Of a stretch of 64,000 nt of DNA, positions 51,526-60,518 are shown piece by piece. Numbering within the stretch: the stretch's first letter is position 1; every line of letters starts with the position of its first letter. The stretch is taken from NCBI RefSeq assembly GCF_025699485.1, contig NZ_JANUXN010000003.1:310001-374000 (forward strand), written 5' to 3'. Under the pieces are notes generated by a model. It was not told the DNA's origin. It saw only the letters and a list, made by a program, of their open reading frames with translations, and ran no database searches. The translations under genes and the position numbers were made by a program. The stretch comes from Thauera carbonicopians (GTDB taxonomy: Bacteria > Pseudomonadota > Gammaproteobacteria > Burkholderiales > Rhodocyclaceae).

Positions 51526-54500
51526 GTGAATTCCGAAGCCGAAGCACCCGCCGCGCAAGAAGCCGATGCTCCCTCTGTCCGGCACCGCCTGCGTCCCTGG
51601 CGTCTGTTCGGTGCCGGGCTGTTCATCCTGGTATTGGTCGTACTGGTGGCAGGCGCCGTGCTGCTCGTCCACGAACTGCACAGCTCGCGCCTGCAGGCGC
51701 GCGAGATCTCGCGTTTCGCGGCGAAGCTCGACTACCAGCGCGTCGCCGGCCGCAGCGATGCGCTGCGCTACCCGACGCACGGCCCCTTCGACCAGCGCCT
51801 CGGCTACACTGAACTGCCGGATTTCATCGAACGGCTGCAGGCGCGCGGCTTCGACCTGGTGGCGCAGACCCGCTTCAGCCCCGAACTCATCGACTACGTC
51901 GATCGCGGCCTGTTTCCACCTTACCGCGAGAAGACCCGCGCCGGCCTCGACGTGCTCGACTGCCGCGGCGGACCGCTGTACGACTTCCGCTATCCGTATC
52001 GCGGTTATGCCGACTTCGCCGCCGTGCCGCCGGTGGTGGCGCAGGCCCTGCTGTTCATCGAGAACCGCGACTTGCTCGACGACAGCCGGCCGACGCTGAA
52101 CCCGGCGGTCGACTGGGTGCGCTTCGCGCGCGCGGCGGCGGCGCAACTGGGGCGCATGGTCAAGGAAGACCTCGACGCCCCCGGCGGCAGCACGCTGGCG
52201 ACGCAGATCGAGAAGTACCGCCACTCGCCCGATGGCATCACCGTCGATGCGCGCGAAAAGCTGCGCCAGATGGTGTCGGCCAGCGTGCGCGCCTACCGCG
52301 AAGGCGAACGGACCCTGCCGCTGCGGCAGCGGCTGGTGCTCGACTACCTGAACACCGTGCCCTTGTCGGCGGCGCCGGGGCATGGCGAAGTCAATGGCCT
52401 GGGCGACGGCCTGTGGGTGTGGTTCGGCGCCGATTTCGACCGCGTCAATGCGCTGCTGTCGGCGCCGTCGGGGCAGGGCGAGATCCTGCGTGAGCAAGGG
52501 CTGGCGCTGCGCCAGGTGGTGGCGCTGATGATCGCCCACCGCCGGCCGTCGTGGTACCTGGCGCGCGGCCGCGACGAACTGGTGCGCAGCACCGATGCCT
52601 ACCTGCGCCTGCTCGCCGAGGCCGGCACCATCGGCGCCGCGCTGCGCGATGCCGCGCTGTCGCAGCGACCGGTTTTCCGCGACCTGGCAGCCGATCCGGC
52701 GGTGCTGCCGGCCCGTCCGGGCAAGGGCACGACCGCGGTGCGCACGCGGCTGGCGGGCATGCTGGGTATTTCGCTGTACCGCCTGGACCGGCTCGATGCC
52801 GAAGTCGGCACGAGCTTGCACGGCGGCCTGCAGCAGGCGGTCGGCGACTATCTGGGCCGCCTGGCCGATGCGGATTTCGCCCGCAGCCAGGGGCTGGTCG
52901 GCGATCGCATGCTGAACCCGGCGACGCTCGGCGCCGTGCGCTACAGCTTCACCCTGGTCGAGCGCACGCCGGGCGGCAACCGCGTGCGGGTGCAGACCGA
53001 CACCTCCGACCAGTTGTTCGACATCAACGAAGGCAGCAAGCTCGAACTCGGCTCCACCGCCAAATTGCGCGTGCTGGCGACCTACCTGGAAATCGTCGCC
53101 GAACTGCACGGGCAACTGGCCGAGCTGGACATGCCGGCGCTGCGCCGGGTCGACGTCGCCCGCCAGGACAACCTGACGCGCTGGGCCATCGACCACCTCG
53201 CCACCGCCAGCGACCGCAGCCTGCCGGCGATGCTGGACGCGGCGCTGGAGCGGCGCTTCTCCGCCAGCCCGGGCGAAGGCTTCTTCACCGGCGGCGGGCT
53301 GCACAGCTTCGGCAACTTCAACCGCAGCGACGATGTGCGCATGCCGACACTGCGCGAAGCGCTGCAGGCGTCGATCAACCTGCCCTTCGTGCGGCTGATG
53401 CGCGAGATCGTGCGCCACACCATGTACCAGGTGCCGGGCAGCACCGCGCAACTGCTGGAGGACGCCCAGGATCCGCGTCGAGCCGAATACCTGGCGCGCT
53501 TCGCCGACCGCGAGGGCCAGGTCTTCCTGCGCCGCTTCTGGCGCAAGTACCAGGGCCTGGGCGCGGAAGACATGCGCGCGCTGTTGCTCGACGGCCTGCG
53601 TCCCGGCGCCGAACGCCTGGCCGCGGTGTTCCGCTATCTCGAACCCGATGCGCCGCCCGAGGCGCTCGCCGCCTTCCTCGGCCAGCGCCTGGGCGAGGCG
53701 CTGCCGACCGAATCGCGCATCGCCCGGCTCTACGGCCGCTACGCGCCGGAGGCTTTCGACCTGCCCGACCGCGGCTACGTCGCGCGCCTGCATCCGCTGG
53801 AGCTGTGGCTGGTCGGCTACCGCATGCGCAATCCGCAGGCGAGCCTGGGCGAAGCGATCGCCGCCAGCGAGGGCGAGCGCCAGGCGGTGTACCGCTGGCT
53901 GTTCCGCACCCGCTCGCGCAATGCGCAGGATTCGCGCATCTTCACGATGCTGGAAGTCGAAGCCTTCCTCGAGATCCACCGCCGCTGGGCGCGGCTGGGT
54001 TATCCCTTCGGCCATCTCGTGCCTTCGCTGGCCACCGCGCTCGGCAGTTCGGGCGACCGGCCGGCGGCGCTGGCCGAACTGATGGGCATCATCGTCAACG
54101 ACGGCCTGCGCCTGCCGATGCAGCGCATCGAGCGGATCGATTTTGCCGTCGATACGCCGTACGAAACCGCTTTCACGCTGCGCGCCGAGGACGGTGAGCG
54201 GGTGATGGCGCCGGAAGTGGCGGCGGCGCTGCGCAACGCGCTGTCCGACGTGGTCGAGAGCGGTACCGCGCGCCGGCTGGCGGGCAGCTTCCGCCTGGCC
54301 GACGGCAGCGAGCTGGCGTTGGGCGGCAAGACCGGCACCGGCGACAACCGCATCGTCATCGGCGGCCGCGCCGGCACCGCGCTGAATCGCACCGCGACTT
54401 TCGTCTTCTATCTCGGCCCGCGCCATTTCGGCACCTTGACCGCCTACGTCACCGGTCCCGGCGCCGCCGCCTATCGCTTCACCTCGGCGCTGCCGGTGCA

Positions 54501-54606
54501 GATCCTGAAGTCGATGGCGCCGGTGCTGGTGCCGCACTTGACGCCGGAGGCCGATGCAGGCTGCCTCCGTCCGCCGGCTTCGTCCATACCGGCTCCGCCC
54601 GCATGA
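51526..54606 (+). CDS. Class A penicillin-binding-protein-like peptidoglycan synthase (GT51 plus transpeptidase)
   Basis: The protein of about 1026 residues is anchored by one N-terminal helix (about 27-48) and has a GT51 glycosyltransferase domain with a catalytic-type glutamate in FIENRD (about 179) and GGSTLATQIEK (220-230). A transpeptidase domain follows with SxxK in GSTAKL (about 509), a SxN in SINLPF, and KTG in GGKTGTGDN (about 934). The sequence departs from classic PBP1A/1C, with long insertions between the SxN and KTG motifs. It would polymerise and cross-link murein in the periplasm. No ATG fits; I propose GTG at 51526. TTG at about 51464 is possible. It is divergent from the sulfate-binding gene. 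Confidence 0.82.
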   Translation: MNSEAEAPAAQEADAPSVRHRLRPWRLFGAGLFILVLVVLVAGAVLLVHELHSSRLQAREISRFAAKLDYQRVAGRSDALRYPTHGPFDQRLGYTELPDFIERLQARGFDLVAQTRFSPELIDYVDRGLFPPYREKTRAGLDVLDCRGGPLYDFRYPYRGYADFAAVPPVVAQALLFIENRDLLDDSRPTLNPAVDWVRFARAAAAQLGRMVKEDLDAPGGSTLATQIEKYRHSPDGITVDAREKLRQMVSASVRAYREGERTLPLRQRLVLDYLNTVPLSAAPGHGEVNGLGDGLWVWFGADFDRVNALLSAPSGQGEILREQGLALRQVVALMIAHRRPSWYLARGRDELVRSTDAYLRLLAEAGTIGAALRDAALSQRPVFRDLAADPAVLPARPGKGTTAVRTRLAGMLGISLYRLDRLDAEVGTSLHGGLQQAVGDYLGRLADADFARSQGLVGDRMLNPATLGAVRYSFTLVERTPGGNRVRVQTDTSDQLFDINEGSKLELGSTAKLRVLATYLEIVAELHGQLAELDMPALRRVDVARQDNLTRWAIDHLATASDRSLPAMLDAALERRFSASPGEGFFTGGGLHSFGNFNRSDDVRMPTLREALQASINLPFVRLMREIVRHTMYQVPGSTAQLLEDAQDPRRAEYLARFADREGQVFLRRFWRKYQGLGAEDMRALLLDGLRPGAERLAAVFRYLEPDAPPEALAAFLGQRLGEALPTESRIARLYGRYAPEAFDLPDRGYVARLHPLELWLVGYRMRNPQASLGEAIAASEGERQAVYRWLFRTRSRNAQDSRIFTMLEVEAFLEIHRRWARLGYPFGHLVPSLATALGSSGDRPAALAELMGIIVNDGLRLPMQRIERIDFAVDTPYETAFTLRAEDGERVMAPEVAAALRNALSDVVESGTARRLAGSFRLADGSELALGGKTGTGDNRIVIGGRAGTALNRTATFVFYLGPRHFGTLTAYVTGPGAAAYRFTSALPVQILKSMAPVLVPHLTPEADAGCLRPPASSIPAPPA

Positions 54607-54637
54607 GCGGGTAGTTTCTCGTCGTGTCCCCAAGTTG

Positions 54638-54668
54638 GGTACATCAGTCTGTGCCGATAAAAGGTACA
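54638..54668 (+). promoter_or_regulatory. Two GGTACA half-sites before the XRE gene
   Basis: GGTACAT at 54638-54644 and GGTACA at 54663-54668 lie directly upstream of the XRE gene, 25 bp apart; the second abuts its GTG start. The same half-site forms a palindrome upstream of the chemoreceptor gene. Confidence 0.4.
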
Positions 54669-54669
54669 G

Positions 54670-54936
54670 GTGACGAAAAGTATCCACACCCCGGAAATGT
54701 CGTGTCTGAACCGCTGGCTGCGCGAGAGGCGCAAGAGCCGGGGCCTGACCATGCGCGAACTCGGCGAGCGCCTGGGCGTCGCGCATTCCTACGTGCAGAA
54801 GGTCGAGTCCGGCGAGCGCCGGCTGGATGTGGTCGAATACATCTGGTACTGCAGGGCGCTCGACGCCGAGCCCGGCGAAGGCCTGGGCCTGGTGCTGAAG
54901 TGCGCCGAGAACATGCCGGAGTGGGGCAAGGAGTGA
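54670..54936 (+). CDS. XRE-family helix-turn-helix regulator
   Basis: The 88-residue protein is a single HTH domain: LNRWLRERRKSRGLTMRELGERLGVAHSYVQKVESGERRLDVVEYIWYCRALDAEPGEGL. I use the GTG at 54670 because AAAGG precedes it; an ATG at 54697 would also keep the domain. It lies between the PBP gene and the Aer-like receptor gene, all on the plus strand. GGTACA sites near its own start and before the receptor gene suggest autoregulation and control of the receptor, which is inferred. Confidence 0.85.
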   Translation: MTKSIHTPEMSCLNRWLRERRKSRGLTMRELGERLGVAHSYVQKVESGERRLDVVEYIWYCRALDAEPGEGLGLVLKCAENMPEWGKE

Positions 54937-55326
54937 GCTCCGCCCCGCCGGGGATGCACCGGACGGCAATTGAAGCCGTCGTTTTCTGCATGTCATGCGG
55001 GCCGCGTTGCCGTCGCCGACGGTTCCGCCCCGAAATGGGCAACTCCAAATGCCCGACAGGCGGTCCATCCCTTGTCACACGGGTAGCATCCATCCCGCAA
55101 ATCACTTGATCGACTCGATCGTGCGGTTTGTCACCGTGCCGGGCCTTTGGCACTGTTAATGTACCTGTTATGGGTACATTTTTTCAGTCCACGCAGGATC
55201 GTGTATCCGATCCGGCCAAAACAAGAATGAGGGAGGAGATGTCATGTGTGCAACGCATGTCCGTGCGGAAACGCCGTACGGTCCGGGAAGCAGGGAGGCC
55301 GTCGCGTATCGCGGCGGGGCGCTGGC
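54937..55326 (+). promoter_or_regulatory. Intergenic control region before the Aer-like receptor gene
   Basis: This 390-bp stretch has no supported gene. A perfect AATGTACC-N7-GGTACATT palindrome sits at 55158-55180, followed by a run of six T residues. It probably carries the promoter of the chemoreceptor gene and its operator. Confidence 0.5.
55158..55180. promoter_or_regulatory. Perfect GGTACA-type palindrome (candidate XRE operator)
   Basis: AATGTACC (55158-55165) and GGTACATT (55173-55180) are exact inverted repeats with a 7-base spacer. The half-site matches those before the XRE gene at 54638 and 54663. Confidence 0.5.
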
Positions 55327-56904
55327 ATGAGAACCAATCTGCCGGTGACCGACAGGGAGGTCAGCTATCCGCATGACGCCCACCTGATCACGACCACCGA
55401 CCTGCAAGGCGTGATCACCTTCGTCAATGATGATTTCATCGCGGTGTCGGGATTCAGCCGCGAGGAGCTGGTCGGCCAGCATCACAACGTCATCCGTCAT
55501 CCGGACATGCCGCCGGGCGCGTTCGCCGACCTGTGGGCGAGCATCAAATCCGGTCGTTCGTGGAAGGGCCTGGTCAAGAATCGCTGCAAGAACGGCGATT
55601 ACTACTGGGTGGATGCCTACGTGACGCCGATCGTGAAGGATGGTGTCGTCGTCGAGTACCAGTCGGTACGGACCCTGCCGTCGCCGGCGGCGAAGGCGCG
55701 TGCCGAGCGCGAGTATCGGCGCTGGCGAGCCGGCGGTACGCCAGCCGGTTCGCGGCCGCCGCTGTTGTCGCTGGCGACGAAGCTGGTGTCGGTGGCTGCC
55801 CTGCCGGGCCTGGCGGTGGCGGCGTTTGCGCTGTGGCGCGGCGAGTCGGTGCTGGCTGCCGCCGCGCTGCTGATGGCCGTGGCGGCGGGCGCATCCGCCG
55901 CGATGCTGCTGCAGCCCTTCCGCGCCATGGTGCGCGGCTTCCGCGGCGCGACCGGCCATCCGGCGCTCGCCTATCTGTACAGCGGCCGCAAGGACGAACT
56001 GGGCACGATCATGCAGTTGTTGCAGAGCCGGGCTTCCGAGATGCGCGCGATCGTCGCCCGTCTGAACAACTCCTGCCAGCTCATTTCGCATTCCAAGCAG
56101 AACGCCGACGCCTGCGTGGATGAGGCCAACCAGGCCGTTCAGGGGCAGGGCCAGGAAGTGGCGGAAATATCCCAGGCCATGACGCGCATGCTGGACAGCC
56201 AGCGCCAGGTCGCGGAAGCCTCGACACACACGGCGGAGGCGGCCGAGCAGTCGCGGCGTGCGACCGCGCAGGGGCGGGAGCAACTGGCGCAGATGATGGG
56301 GGCCATCGATCGCCTGGCATCCGGGCTGGAGGAAACGCGCAATACCGTCGGTGCGCTGGCCGAGCGCAGCAGCGACATCTCCAGGGTCATCGACGTCATC
56401 ACCGCGATCGCCGACCAGACGAATCTGCTGGCGCTCAATGCGGCGATCGAGGCTGCCCGTGCCGGCGAGGCGGGTCGCGGCTTCGCGGTCGTCGCCGACG
56501 AAGTGCGCAACCTGGCGCAGCGTACCCAGGATGCGACACGCGACATTCGCGAGATCATCTCGGGGTTGGTGGACGGCACCCAGGCGTGCGTGAGCGCGAT
56601 CGGCAGCGGCGTGGCGGTTTCACAGCAGACCGTGGATGTCGCCGGGCAGACCGACCGGGCTTTCGGCGTGATTCTGGAGTCGGTCGACAACATCAACCAA
56701 CTGGCGGGCAACGTCGATGCCGGGATGCGGGAGCAGTCCCTGATCAGCGAGCAGACCGGCCGGCAGATGGAAGTGCTGCGCAGCAGTGCGAACCAGGCGA
56801 TCGAGTCCAGCGCGACGTTCAGCGCACACACCGCCAGGTTGGGCGAGCACATCGCCAATCTGCGGGTGCTCGCCAGCCATTTCGCCAGCAGCCTGAGCCG
56901 CTGA
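55327..56904 (+). CDS. aer: Aer-like PAS-domain methyl-accepting chemotaxis protein
   Basis: The 525-residue receptor has an Aer-type PAS domain at residues 10-125 ([67 protein letters not shown]). Two hydrophobic segments at about 165-210 and a cytoplasmic signalling domain follow, with the conserved hairpin tip [44 protein letters not shown]. Aer senses redox state through FAD in PAS and directs energy taxis. It has no periplasmic domain, as expected. It precedes the DosP-like and cyclase genes by 30 bases, so energy taxis and c-di-GMP control are probably linked. Confidence 0.9.
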   Translation: MRTNLPVTDREVSYPHDAHLITTTDLQGVITFVNDDFIAVSGFSREELVGQHHNVIRHPDMPPGAFADLWASIKSGRSWKGLVKNRCKNGDYYWVDAYVTPIVKDGVVVEYQSVRTLPSPAAKARAEREYRRWRAGGTPAGSRPPLLSLATKLVSVAALPGLAVAAFALWRGESVLAAAALLMAVAAGASAAMLLQPFRAMVRGFRGATGHPALAYLYSGRKDELGTIMQLLQSRASEMRAIVARLNNSCQLISHSKQNADACVDEANQAVQGQGQEVAEISQAMTRMLDSQRQVAEASTHTAEAAEQSRRATAQGREQLAQMMGAIDRLASGLEETRNTVGALAERSSDISRVIDVITAIADQTNLLALNAAIEAARAGEAGRGFAVVADEVRNLAQRTQDATRDIREIISGLVDGTQACVSAIGSGVAVSQQTVDVAGQTDRAFGVILESVDNINQLAGNVDAGMREQSLISEQTGRQMEVLRSSANQAIESSATFSAHTARLGEHIANLRVLASHFASSLSR

Positions 56905-56934
56905 GCCGGTGCGCATGGCCGGAGAGAGCAGGGA

Positions 56935-59526
56935 ATGAGCGTGCCGGATGCGAGTGTGTACGGGATGCTGCTCCCGGCGCTCGAGCAGTCGATCATGGCG
57001 GCGGTGCTGGTCGATGAGAACAACTGCGTGCGCTATTTCAACCCCGCTGCCGAACGGCTGTGGGGTTATGCGCGCGAGGAAATCATCGACCGGGACATGC
57101 AGCCGCTGCTGCCGAAGGCGCTGCAGGCCGTTCATGGCAACTACATGCGCAGCAACCGGGAGGGCGGCAAGCCCCGGGCCGTCGGCATGAACCGCGACCT
57201 GCTGGTGGAGCGCAAGGATGGCCGGCGGCTGTGGGTGTCGTTCTCGCTGTCGAAGATCGACCTGTCGGGCCGCATCCACTACCTGGCCTTCGCGCGCGAC
57301 GTGTCGGACGAAGTGTCCCGGCGCGAGCAGAATCGCCTGCTGCTGCTGGCGGTCAACCATACCGAGCGTCCCTTGTTCGTCGTCGATGGCGAGCGCCGCA
57401 TCGTGCAGATCAACCGTGCTTTCAGCGATCTGTTCGGCTATGCCGCCGACGAGGCGATCGGCTGCTTGCCGAGTGAACTGCTGGCCAGCCCGCACACCGA
57501 TGCCGAGACGCTGGAGCGAGTACGCAGCAAGGCCCGGGAGGGCACGGAAGGATTCAACGAGGAGATCCTGGTCAGGAGCAAGGACGGCCGGGACATGTGG
57601 GTGAAGATTTCGGTCAACCCCGTCCTCGACGACGACAGCGGACAATTGCGCAACCAGGTCATTGCCATCTCCGACATCACCGAAGCACGGCGGATCAGGG
57701 ATCTCGAGCGCGACGTGCTGGAGGCCTTGACCAGCAACCTGTCCTTCACGGGGCTGGGCAACTTCATCTGCCAGCGCATCGAAGCCATTGCGCCGGGCGT
57801 GCTGGTCTCCGTGTTCAGGGTCGTCGGGCGCAGGCTGCGGCACTGGGCCGCGCCGAGCTTCCAGGCCTCGTACGCGGCCGGCTGGGATGACGTGGAGATC
57901 GGCGAAGGTGTGGCGGGCTACGGTAGCTGCGCCCATCGTGGCGAGCCGGTGATGCTGGCCGACATCAAGGCCGAACCGCTGCGCTCGGCCTACTGCGGGC
58001 GGATGCCGCCGGTCGGTTGCCGGGCGTGCATGGTCTATCCGGTCAAGCGGCGCGACGGCAGCGTGATCGGTATTTTCGCCCTCCATCTCCGCCAGGATTC
58101 CCCGCAGGACGCCTATCTGAGGCGGATTGCGGACGTCAGCATGTACCTGTGCGCGCTGGCGATCGAGCGCGAGGAAAGCCGGCAGCAGCTCGACCAGCTG
58201 GTCCACTACGACGCCCTGACCGGATTGCCGAACCGCAACAATCTATATCGCTACACCGACGATCTGCTGGCTTCCGGTGTGGAGCAGGAGGTTGCCTTCT
58301 TCTGCGTCGGGCTGGTCCGCTTCAAGGACATCAACAACTCCCTGGGCCATCGGGTGGGCGACCAGATGCTGGTCGAGATCGCCAATCGCCTGCGATCCCG
58401 CCTGAGCGGCGGTGCCTTCCTGGCGCGGCTCGAAGGCTGCACCTTTGTGCTGGTCGTTTCCGACTGCAGCCCATCCCGCGCCGCGCAGGTGGCTTCGCAG
58501 ATCCAGCAGGTCATCGGCGAACCGGTCGACATCGCCGGCGTGCTGCTGGATTTGTCGGCCTGCATCGGTGTCAGCCATTATCCCGACGAAGGCTGCCGCG
58601 ACCGCGATGGACTGCTGCAGAGTGCCAAGAGTGCGATGGACGAGGTCAAGGCGTCGAACGGTGGCGGCATCCTGTTCTTCGATACCGGCATGAACGAACT
58701 CGCGCGCGAGCGCCTGCTGCTCGGGACGGCGCTGCGCCGGGCCGTCGCCGGGGCCGGCCTGCGCCTGGTGTACCAGCCGCAGGTGCGTGCGGAGGACGGC
58801 GAACTGTACGGCGTGGAGGCGCTGGCGCGCTGGCACGACGACAATTTCGGCGAGATCCCGCCCGGCAGGATGATCGCGCTGGCCGAGGAGATCGGCGAGA
58901 TCGAGGCCATCGGGCACTGGGCCCTGCGCGAAGCCTGTCGGCAGATGGCGGCGTGGCGCGACCAGGGCGTGAACGTGCCCGTGGTGTCGGTCAATCTGTC
59001 GCCGCGCAGCTTCCGCAGCCGCGCGCTGCCGGATTTCGTCGCCGGGCTGCTGCAGGAATACGCGTTGATTGGCGAAAGCCTGACCATCGAGATCACCGAG
59101 AGCGCGGCGATGGTGCTGACCCCGGAAATGCTGGAGATCGTGCATGGCATCCGCGCGCTGGGCGTGGGCCTGTCGGTGGATGATTTCGGCACCGGCTTCT
59201 CCAGCCTGTCCAATCTGGCCAGCCTGCCGGTGACGGAGGTCAAGATCGACCGCAGCTTCATCGACAGATGCCTGCAGGAGAGCCGCCTGCAGGCGCTGGT
59301 GACGGCGGTCATCGGCATCGGCCGCAGCCTGAACCTGACGGTCGTTGCCGAAGGCGTGGAAACCGTGGGGCAATGCGAACTGCTCAGGCGGCAGTGCTGC
59401 CCGGTCGTCCAGGGCTACCTGTTCTCCCGCCCGCTCAGCCCCCAGGACATTCCCTCGTGGCTCGAACGCTTCCGGGCCGCCGCGGCGTCGGGCGTCGTGG
59501 AGGCTTGCCCGGGGATGGGCGGATGA
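56935..59526 (+). CDS. dosP: DosP-like heme-PAS c-di-GMP phosphodiesterase (PAS-PAS-GAF-GGDEF-EAL)
   Basis: The 863-residue protein is closely similar along its whole length to E. coli DosP, the direct oxygen sensor. PAS1 (about 10-125) has PALEQSIMAAVLVDENN, FNPAAERLWGYAREEI, and both heme ligands: H67 in AVHGNYMRSNREGG and M85 in VGMNRDL. PAS2 follows (about 135-260), then a GAF-like part and a GGDEF domain whose motif is degenerate (EGCTF, about 500), as in DosP. The EAL domain is intact: VEALARW, SVNLSPRSF, EITES, VDDFGTGFSSL, VKIDRSF, VAEGVET and VQGYLFSRPL. Oxygen or CO binding to heme should raise hydrolysis of c-di-GMP. Confidence 0.93.
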   Translation: MSVPDASVYGMLLPALEQSIMAAVLVDENNCVRYFNPAAERLWGYAREEIIDRDMQPLLPKALQAVHGNYMRSNREGGKPRAVGMNRDLLVERKDGRRLWVSFSLSKIDLSGRIHYLAFARDVSDEVSRREQNRLLLLAVNHTERPLFVVDGERRIVQINRAFSDLFGYAADEAIGCLPSELLASPHTDAETLERVRSKAREGTEGFNEEILVRSKDGRDMWVKISVNPVLDDDSGQLRNQVIAISDITEARRIRDLERDVLEALTSNLSFTGLGNFICQRIEAIAPGVLVSVFRVVGRRLRHWAAPSFQASYAAGWDDVEIGEGVAGYGSCAHRGEPVMLADIKAEPLRSAYCGRMPPVGCRACMVYPVKRRDGSVIGIFALHLRQDSPQDAYLRRIADVSMYLCALAIEREESRQQLDQLVHYDALTGLPNRNNLYRYTDDLLASGVEQEVAFFCVGLVRFKDINNSLGHRVGDQMLVEIANRLRSRLSGGAFLARLEGCTFVLVVSDCSPSRAAQVASQIQQVIGEPVDIAGVLLDLSACIGVSHYPDEGCRDRDGLLQSAKSAMDEVKASNGGGILFFDTGMNELARERLLLGTALRRAVAGAGLRLVYQPQVRAEDGELYGVEALARWHDDNFGEIPPGRMIALAEEIGEIEAIGHWALREACRQMAAWRDQGVNVPVVSVNLSPRSFRSRALPDFVAGLLQEYALIGESLTIEITESAAMVLTPEMLEIVHGIRALGVGLSVDDFGTGFSSLSNLASLPVTEVKIDRSFIDRCLQESRLQALVTAVIGIGRSLNLTVVAEGVETVGQCELLRRQCCPVVQGYLFSRPLSPQDIPSWLERFRAAAASGVVEACPGMGG

Positions 59527-60518
59527 AATTTCTGCCGGATGCGCTGTTCACCCGCATTCTCGAAGCGCTGCCCGTCGCCGTCGTGGTGGCGACCATGCCC
59601 GATGCCCGGATCCGCTACAGCAACCATGCTTTCGACAGCCTGCTGGGTCACCCGTCCGGCCACTTCAGGTCAGCGCGGCAACTGATCGCGAGCGCCTGCG
59701 TCCATGAGCGGCAGAAGGCCTTGCTGCGGCAGCACTGGGATATGTCCCTGTGGCGCCGGGATGCCGAGGGCGTGAGCGTCGTGCCGGACATCGAGATCGA
59801 CATCCGCGGTGGCGATGGCCAGGTTCGCACGGCGCTGCATTGCGGCCTGATCCTGCACGAGCAGAGGCTGGCCGTCGCCATCTGCAAGGACATCACGAGG
59901 CTGAAGCGCGACAGCCTGCTGTTCAAGGAATTCGCCTTTCTCGACCCGCTCACCGGCATCGCCAACCGGCGGGGCCTGGAGGAGCACTGGCGCGACGCGA
60001 CCTCCGGTCCGCAGCAGCGGCGCCTGGCTTTCCTGATGCTGGATCTGGATGGCTTCAAGCCGATCAACGACACCCACGGCCACTTGGTGGGCGATGCCGT
60101 GCTGTGCACGGTGGCGAAGCGCCTGAAGCGGGTGGTGCGCGGTTCCGACCTGGTGTGCAGGCTCGGCGGGGACGAATTCGGCCTGCTGCTCGATGTGCCG
60201 GGAAAGCTCGAGCGGATGGACGACATCTGTCAGCGCATCGTCGACCTGGTCGGCGAACCCATCGTCCTGGCGGACCGGACGGTCCATGTCACCACGAGCA
60301 TGGGCGCCTGCATTTATCCCGAGCAGGCGGCGGATTTGCATCAACTGCTGCAGCGGGCCGATCTCGCGCTGTACGCGATCAAGAAATCGCGCAAGGGGCA
60401 GTGGCGGTGGTGGGCGCCCACCCACGAAGGGGCGGCGGAGTGGCTGTTGTCCAAGGACGACGCTCCGCTCCGCCTGCCCGGCGTCGGCCTCAGTGCCCGC
60501 CCAGTGCCAGGGGATTGA
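59523..60518 (+). CDS. PAS-GGDEF diguanylate cyclase
   Basis: The 331-residue protein has an N-terminal PAS-like domain (residues 10-125, ending VAICKDITRLKRD) and a GGDEF domain with FLDPLTGIANRRGLEEHW, LMLDLDGFKPINDTHGHLVGDAVL and the intact LGGDEF motif at about 215-219. An RGSD inhibitory-site motif lies five residues before GGDEF, so product feedback is expected. Its ATG overlaps the dosP stop as ATGA, so cyclase and phosphodiesterase are made together, as in the E. coli dosCP pair, but with a PAS sensor instead of a globin and in reverse order. Its last 29 bases overlap the opposite-strand gene. Confidence 0.92.
   Translation: MKFLPDALFTRILEALPVAVVVATMPDARIRYSNHAFDSLLGHPSGHFRSARQLIASACVHERQKALLRQHWDMSLWRRDAEGVSVVPDIEIDIRGGDGQVRTALHCGLILHEQRLAVAICKDITRLKRDSLLFKEFAFLDPLTGIANRRGLEEHWRDATSGPQQRRLAFLMLDLDGFKPINDTHGHLVGDAVLCTVAKRLKRVVRGSDLVCRLGGDEFGLLLDVPGKLERMDDICQRIVDLVGEPIVLADRTVHVTTSMGACIYPEQAADLHQLLQRADLALYAIKKSRKGQWRWWAPTHEGAAEWLLSKDDAPLRLPGVGLSARPVPGD

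Noticed and set aside
51388-55068. A 1226-codon minus-strand open frame
   Set aside because: It is antisense to the PBP-like gene and spans the neighbouring XRE gene. The translation has no domain features and the sense frame has clear catalytic motifs.
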